Part shown: piece after piece, positions 57,723 through 64,000 of the stretch
Numbering within the stretch: position 1 is the stretch's first letter
Layout: each line of letters opens with the position of its first letter
Source: Ctenosaura bakeri
Lineage: Eukaryota > Chordata > Lepidosauria > Squamata > Iguanidae
Direction of reading: 5' to 3'
Length of the DNA stretch: 64,000 nucleotides
Assembly: GCA_948474755.1 (NCBI GenBank)
Contig: CAOLHI010002499.1
Span: 62,001-126,000 of the forward strand
The notes under the pieces: generated by a model
What the model was told of the DNA's origin: nothing
Database searches by the model: none
What the model saw: only the letters and a program-made list of their open reading frames with translations
Position numbers and translations under genes: made by a program

Positions 57723-59397
57723 AGCAGCAGTCACCATTTGAACAGGATTTCAGAGTCTTCCAGCTGCTAATTTTGAAATTTAAAGAAGTCCTTCCTCCAC
57801 AAGAGTATTCAGCCCCCCACCCCATGTTGTCATGATTATCTGGTCAGGAAGTCAGGTAGCTGGCTAGGCCAAGATCACCCAGTGAGCTTCACCACTGAAT
57901 GGGAATTTGAATAGAGGCCTTCCTAGCTTTAGGATGGTTCTAGACAAAGCTTTTATCACACTGTTGCCCTGCTTCACAGTATTGTACAATGACTTCGAAT
58001 CAGTGGTTCTCAACCTTTGGTCCTCAAAACATTTCGGATCTCATGTTTCAGAATCCTTCATCATTGTCTGTGCTGGCTAGAGTTTCTTGGAGCTGAAGTC
58101 CAAAACATCTGGAGGTCTAACTCATAACCCACTCACAGCTCTCCCTTTTCCACTGTCTTTTCCCTTACTGCAGAAAATTTGTCAAGGAAAGAAAGAGAAA
58201 ATAACTGCACCGTGTCTTTTGGTTGCTAGAATGCAGAGGCCTCCTTCTGTGAATGCTCCCTTCAAATTTCTAACTGTTGCATTGTTTCGGATGGCTGAGA
58301 AACTTAACAAGGACCAGAATCATTTTGAGGACTTACGTATGCATAAACAATATAGTTACTATGCTATGCCTTGATCCCCAATCCCCATTTACTGAGAAAC
58401 AGCTACTGTGATTGACAGGGTCAGTTCCTCCTGCTGCTTGGGAAGCAGCTAACTGATGTTCCCACCCCTTTCTGTGAATGACCTCCAGTGTGACAGGCAG
58501 AAACAGGATGCCTGCTGCAATTCCTCCTCATGCCGGAGATCACTAGCACAAGGGGAATGGGACCACCAGCCTGAAGCTCAGGAGCCACAGGGGAACAGGG
58601 ATCCCCTAAACTAGGGGCAAACTAGGAACGTCATGAAAATGTTCACAAGTGCATTACTCTAGGTTGCACATTCATAACTGCTCAAAAGGACTCTGGCCTA
58701 TATTCCCAAATGTTTAATTCCTTAAGGATATCTCAGTCCCTCTAATTTACCAAATTCTTACAGTTTTCAAAAATCAACACTCAGAAAAGAATTTTGTAAA
58801 ACCAAATTAGTATGGTGTGCCTCTGAAACCAGCAAAAGTGCACATTAATGTCTGTGCACATTTTGTGCTATCCAAGGAGGTAGCTTGTATCAGGACAGTT
58901 GGAGTCTTTTTCCAGGGCTTAACAGCTGCCTGGTAGACAGAAATGTAACAGCTGTAGCCTTTGCTGATATGGACAGGATGAGAGAATGCTAGTAAACATC
59001 ACCTGTGGAGTCTTTTACCACCCCATCCTTGCAGCTGTTATAGGGCCAAGATTTCTGCCAGGAGGACAAAATAAATTGTGGCAAGATTTGTTTTTGGTTT
59101 TCTATCCAGCTGTCTCCAGTCGTTCACCAGGAAAATCAATCCACACTATTTCCTTTCAGCTTTAGTCTTTTTCTATCACACAATACACTACTGTGCTTTC
59201 ACTTTAGTTAATCTAGCAAAATAAAGTGCTGCCTTCAAGGACAAAGTAACCACTCAAGGAAGCTTAAAGCCTCTTCAGTTGGGTGGGCAATTTGTTGCCC
59301 TCTGGATGTTGTCAGACTATGCTGTGTTGCTGACGGCTGTTGGATCTTCCTGTCCAACAACATCTGGATGGCTTCAGGATTCCCACCTATCTCTTAG
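57723..59397. other. WIPF1 5' flank, mostly unrecognised
   Basis: Holds the hAT-like relic at 58001 and a possible decayed SINE or MIR-like trace at 57850-57920 (CCAAGATCACCCAGTGAGC). No coding exon. Confidence 0.45.
58001..58120. repeat. Decayed palindromic hAT-like MITE
   Basis: CAGTGGTTCTCAACCTTTGG opens it; the right half AGCTGAAGTCCAAAACATCT mirrors the left. CAG start and foldback structure suggest hAT; the right terminus is lost. Confidence 0.45.
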
Positions 59398-59611
59398 TGC
59401 CCTTTCATGCTACACAATTGATTCTACTTTAACTGTCATGCCTGCATCCCCTGAAATCCTGGGATTGATAGTTTGGTGATGCAATAGAGCTCTTTGGCTG
59501 AACATTCCAAGTGCATCTCCCTTAAATTACAAATCCCAGGATTTCACAAGACAGAACTAGAGCAGCTAAAGTGGAATCATAGTGTTGTAACTGTGTAGCA
59601 TAAAAAGGCTC
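59398..59611. repeat. Old relative of the foldback element
   Basis: The left end is TGCCCTTTCATGCTACACAA and the right end TGTGTAGCATAAAAAGGC. The arms hold CTGAAATCCTGGG and CCCAGGATTTCAC. Confidence 0.5.
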
Positions 59612-60164
59612 GTTAGAAAGATATCAGTGGCTAAGCAGTGGGACTGATCCAACAGAGTGTTCCATGGAAGGACCCGTTTCCATCAGTGGAAGTGGGAACA
59701 GGGGAAATCTCTCCTTCACTTTGCAGCCCCACACATACCCCTTGCTAAACAACCTCTGGAGAGATTGGGAACCTTCTGTGGCAGCAGAGAGGGATTTTTG
59801 ATGGTGATGATGGGGAGATTGATCTCTCAAAGTAGCAGGATTCTGCTTGCATCTTGTTGGGTTGTGCCAATATGAATATAATCAAATGTTATGCTAACAG
59901 GAATATCTTAAATATGAGCAATAGCTCTGGGACAAAATCCACATCGGCCCATCCACAGATGGAAAAATAACACCCACCTGCTTTGCCTGCAGTTACCTGT
60001 AGCCTCCCTGTCCTATTTTGCCTCTCAGATCTTTGGAGCGGGGGAGAGGGAATTGATTGATATTTTGGGTGGTTTTGTGGATGTGTGTGGATTACAGAGG
60101 TGGAGAGAACAGTAATTGTTTCTCAATTACAAGATGCAATCCGAAGCAATATTGTTGTTGTTTG

Positions 60165-61645
60165 CTATTATTAGATCCTATTTCCCCCCAGTTTGGGACT
60201 CAAGGCAGCTTATGATAGTTAAACAAACATAGTTAAAAATGAACAGCATGCAATAGTTAAACAGCTTACAGTAGTTAAACAAACATAGTTAAAAATGAAC
60301 AGCATGCAATAGTTAAACAGCTTACAGTAGTTAAACAAACATAGTTAAAAATGAACAGCATGCAATAGTTAAACAGCTTACAGTAGTTAAACAAATATAG
60401 TTAAAAATTAACAGCATACAATATTTAAACAGTTTATAATAGTTAAACAAACGTAGTTAAAAATGAACAGCATACAAATGTTTAAATGCAATTAAACCAT
60501 CATAAAAGCGAAACCAGTTAAAACTACAAATAGAAGTCCAGAGTGTTATACAAGACTGAAAAATCAATTCTCAAAGGCCTGAACTGAAAATAGTGAAAGG
60601 AAGATATAAATGAAGACAGAAGAATAATCCAAATAGGTGAAGGAAAATAGTAACTTTAAAATGTTCTCCAAAATAATGATAAATGCCAGGCTATCCCCTC
60701 AACAAAGGACCACTGCTTTTGACTAAAGAACATAATGGGGAGGTAGGGACAAAGAAACTACAATCTCCTTTAAATTATTAAAAATTCCTAAAATCATTTC
60801 CTCTCATTTGGGTGCTGCCTTTCTCCCAGAGTGGGACCCAAAGTGGTTCCCAAAGAGAATCAATCAAAAAACCTCAACAATAAAGTCTTAAAAACAGTTT
60901 TAAAATCCCCATGTTAAAGACATACATAAGTTAGAAAAGACAAATAAAACATCCCAATAAGAATCTCCCCCACTCATGTTAAAAACCTGCTTAAACAAAA
61001 AGGACTTTGTCTGCTGGTGAAAGGAAAGCAGGGAGAGGGCCAGCCTAGCCTGCTGAAGACAGGAGTTCCAGTGGTGAGAGCAGCCACTGGGAAGACTTCT
61101 TCGCGTGTCCTCAACAAGTGAGCCTGTGATAATGATGGAACCAAGAGAAGTTTTCACCTCTAGATCTTAGAACTCTGACAAGTTCATATGGGGAACTATG
61201 GTCTTTCAGGTAGTCTGGACCTGAACCATATAGTGCCTTCTAGGTCATGACCAACACTTTGAATTGTACCTAGAAATGAACTGGTAGCCAATGAAGCTAT
61301 TTTAACAAGGGGTGTGTATGTTCCCTGTAACTGGCCTCAGTCAACATTTTGACTGCAGCATTCTGGACCTGTAGTGTGTGCTAACAGTAGTCCAAATGGG
61401 ATATAGCCAAGGCATATGTCACTGTAGGCAGATCTGACATCTCAAGAAATGGGCGCAGCTGCACACAAGTTTTAACTGTGCAAAAAGTACTCCTGAACAC
61501 CATCAAAACCTGGGCACCCAAGCTAAAAGTTGAGTCCAGGAGAATACCAAAAATGTGAGCCTGATTTTTTAAGGAGGAATGTATTGCCAGCACAGTCTCT
61601 ACTCCTTGATCTGCCTTTTGACTGACCAGAGCAATGGTTTCATAC
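60165..61645 (-). mobile_element. L2-like (CR1/L2 group) LINE, ORF2 C-terminus and 3' region
   Basis: On the minus strand, 61593-61381 is an open 70-codon frame with LRPFL and SHLDYC, the conserved end of the L2-type reverse transcriptase. Translation continues with stops and frameshifts (VQNAA..., LHWLPV, ALYGSGPDYLKDH...SPYEL) to a TKSFLFKQVF motif near 60,990, typical of this LINE group. The 3' non-coding part contains a 56-bp minisatellite and ends near GTCCCAAACTGGGGGG (minus) at 60,190. The copy is inactive. Confidence 0.75.
60206..60484 (+). repeat. 56-bp x 5 minisatellite in LINE 3' region
   Basis: Units share CAGCTTACAGTAGTTAAAC... followed by AAACATAGTTAAAAATGAAC. The AAACAAA landmark recurs at 60221, 60277, 60333, 60389 and 60445, exactly 56 bases apart each time. 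Units 2 and 3 are virtually identical; units 4 and 5 are diverged. Confidence 0.9.
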
Positions 61646-61684
61646 TCTTATCATTCAGAACAATGGTTTCAGACTAATATTGCT

Positions 61685-61902
61685 TTTCCACTACACCATC
61701 ATAACACTTTGGTTCCATTTTAGTCACAATGTCTCCATCTTACAGAATGCTGGGGTTTGTAATTTTTAAAGATATTTAGCATTATCTGTGAGAGAGCTCT
61801 AGTACTTCACTAAACTACAAATGCCAGCATTCCTTAGGATAAAGGGATAACAGTTAAAGTGGAATTATGATGCTATAATTATGTCGTATGAAAGAGACCA
61901 TA
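61685..61902. repeat. Old relative of the foldback element
   Basis: The left end is TTTTCCACTACACCATCA and the right end TTATGTCGTATGAAAGAG. The arms hold AGAATGCTGGGGTTTG and CAAATGCCAGCATTCC. Confidence 0.48.
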
Positions 61903-62387
61903 GTTTCCACCTTAAAAGCATTCAAGTAAAGGATGGATTAAAAGAACCCCTTGTTTCCCTGGGACCCTCAAGTTTTTTTAAACCAATGCCCTCCAAATGC
62001 CCCCAAGTCTCTTCAGAGCTGTGGGAAGTAATTTAACCACGTCACCCCTGAGCCATTTTGAGCCGAGGAGGAGCCTTTTTTCGACTGAAAGTGTGTATGT
62101 GGAGTCGTGTTGTGGGGCAATTTTCCCCATTTTTTTTTAGGGGAGTGAGGCAGTGATGTGGCCCTTCAAGTTCCCCAGGGGACTCCTAACACCCAGAAGT
62201 TGCCCACTGATTTAAAATACTTACATCTTTCTGCATTTGTAGCATTCAAAGCAGTTTACAACCTTTGGAAATACAATATCATTTTGTATGACACAATCTT
62301 TGCCTAGTTCATGCCCAAGGTATGTGTTACACTACTGGTAACACTACTGTGTTGTGATATGGATTGCATAATTGTTTTGTGTAGCAA

Positions 62388-62515
62388 AGATGGGGAATCA
62401 GTTGTTGTTGGACAGCAGCTCCCCTAGTCCTTCACCGTTGGCTCTGCTGGCTAGAGATGATGGTAGGAGCAGCTCAACAACATCAGGAAGCCCTAGCTTC
62501 CCGTACCTGTAGCCT
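62388..62515. repeat. Decayed palindromic hAT-like MITE
   Basis: GATGGGGAATCAGTTGTTGT to GGAAGCCCTAGCTTCCCGTA, with inverted GGACAGCAGCTCCC and GGAGCAGCTCAAC inner parts around TTGGCTCTGCTGGCTAG. Confidence 0.45.
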
Positions 62516-63581
62516 TAGAAGGAGTTAAGGAGAAGGAGAAAAGATATTGTCTTAGGACAAAAGATAGGACCAAATAGCCTTTATCTTTCCCCCTCTGCTA
62601 TCTTCTTTAACTACTGTTCTGAAACTTTTGACTCCATTTCTATGGCTTACTTATCCATTGTTTCTTCCCAACTAGCAATGCCTCTCTATTAGTAGAATAC
62701 ATAGATTTGAGGGACTGTATCTCCCTATATGAGCCTCTTCCAGCTCTAAGATTTTTAGGAGAGCCCCTAAGATTTTTAGGTGGTCCTCTGTCGCATTACC
62801 TTCCCAGTCTTGTTTGGTGGCTGCTCCTAGACTTTGGGACTCCTTGTTTGTTTTTCTTAAACTATATGGGGAAAAGGTGAGATATAAATGAGAAGAGGAA
62901 GGGGAGTGGGAGTGGGAGGAGTGATGATGACAGTGACTAAAATCTGGATTTTAAATCCATTCACTTCGAAGTTGATCATGTTTCTTCCTGTGAGATCTCT
63001 GTCCGTGAGAATGCTTTTGTCCCTCGTGTATCCAAATCAGCAATTTTCTTTGAAAACTTTGCATCACGACCACCCATTATCCTTCCCAGAACTTACTGTT
63101 TTCTTCTCTCTGCTTCCTTGGATGACCTCAATTACAGTTGCTAGGGAGAGAAGGGGGATGCTGTTGGCGTACCAATGCCAGAGGCAAAAGGGCAGGCAGC
63201 AGCAGGGAGGAAAAAAGGCTAAGAACCATTAAACAGTATGAAGCAGTTGCTGTTGCTAGTTCTGCTCTCTCTAAGGGCAGCATGTGCAAGAATGTGGAAT
63301 GGTCAATTACTTCTCCAAAGGATGCCCGCAAGCATCCTATCTTAATTTACATAAAAAGCAGCATTAACAAGCAAGCAACACAGCTTACAGGCTTTGCACA
63401 TCTTAGCTTGTTTTAGATTTGCTTTTTGAGCATTAAGTGAAGAACAAATTAAAGCCAAATCCTTTAAAAAAAAACATTTTTTGTGTGTGCGCGCCATCCT
63501 AGGCATTCTTTGGATGGGACATGCTTGCTGTGGTTTGAAGTGCAGTGTCAGAAAACAGGATATTATATTTTAGGACAATGG

Positions 63582-63582
63582 A

Positions 63583-63618
<36 letters not shown>
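63582..63618 (+). repeat. (GTT)n microsatellite
   Basis: About twelve GTT units. It resembles the reverse of a SINE (AAC)n tail, but no SINE body follows. Confidence 0.92.
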
Positions 63619-64000
63619 GATAAAGCCACAGTTCACAGGCTCAAAAGACCACAACTTTTTGATACTATTCCATAATGTTCCTGCTAACCTCCCACCCTTC
63701 CCTCTCCCTCCACACATCTTCATCATTATGGCAATGCAAAGTATTCTGGGGTTTGTGGGTCTTGATACTGGAGTAGTGATATTGGCCAACACAGCTGCCT
63801 ACTTTTTTGGACTGTCCTTGAGAGGATAACTATGGAGACTGTTGCAAATGGGCAGCTACACTGCCCATACACTACATTTACTTTTACACTATGGGTAGGC
63901 CTGATGCATCCCCCTGGATGATGTTGGATTGTAACTTTCAGCAACTGTAGGCAGCACAGCCAGTGAAAGCGAGTTACCATGCAACAACACTACTTCCTGG

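Larger units (their letters stand above)
61903..64000. other. WIPF1 5' flank, mostly unrecognised
   Basis: Contains a decayed hAT-like palindrome at 62388 and the GTT array. A G/T-rich patch at 61960-62210 ending AGAAGTTGCCCACTGA resembles a hAT end. No exon of the gene expected upstream in other vertebrates (CHRNA1) was recognised. Confidence 0.4.

Noticed and set aside
60206..60484. CRISPR-like array (regular 56-bp units)
   Set aside because: There are no distinct spacers between conserved repeats; the whole unit repeats, and the context is a vertebrate LINE.
61904..64000. Downstream exons of CHRNA1 (expected upstream neighbour of WIPF1 in other vertebrates)
   Set aside because: No frame with receptor-like transmembrane or C-terminal features was found on the minus strand; the neighbour is probably beyond the window.

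Overview
The window is vertebrate genomic DNA, almost certainly from a squamate reptile and probably an iguanian-type lizard (genus not determinable). The evidence is the mix of interspersed repeats: tRNA-headed SINEs with Bov-B-like 3' tails, 5S-rRNA-headed SINEs, CR1, L2-like and RTE/Bov-B-like LINEs, short hAT and Harbinger-like foldback elements, and a Helitron. There are no bacterial-type genes, and nearly all open frames are chance or transposon-derived.

One host gene can be anchored: WIPF1 (WAS/WASL-interacting protein family member 1), on the minus strand. Its first coding exon lies at 459-509 and encodes the start MPVPPPPAPPPPPTLAV, followed by a GTAAGC donor. A CpG island at about 52.7-54.45 kb holds the likely promoter. 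It has a minus-strand TATAAATA box, and about 150 bases downstream a good splice donor, giving a candidate non-coding exon 1 near 53.78-53.90 kb. The roughly 53 kb between is read as WIPF1 intron 1, bases 1-458 as the start of intron 2, and 54.5-64 kb as 5' flank. No second host gene was recognised.

The rest is transposon debris, much of it datable by insertion order. A small foldback DNA transposon (ends GGCCATTTCC or GGGCCTTTCC, 3-bp target duplications mostly TNA, PIF/Harbinger-like) is scattered through the window and concentrated around the promoter: five copies in 3.7 kb. One is a nearly perfect 180-bp palindrome inside the CpG island. At 56.3-57.3 kb an RTE/Bov-B-like LINE end is interrupted first by this element and then by a 554-bp solo LTR with a 5-bp target duplication; a CR1 end abuts it. 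At 49 kb a hAT element sits inside a CR1 end. At 25.85-26.28 kb a Helitron carries the core of the foldback element.

Some structure has no family name that I recognise: a three-unit tandem array of hairpins at 4.35-4.65 kb, an inverted pair at 18.46-18.77 kb, and a 56-bp x 5 minisatellite inside the 3' region of an L2-like LINE at 60.2-60.5 kb. No convincing new functional system (operon, CRISPR, novel gene cluster) was seen.
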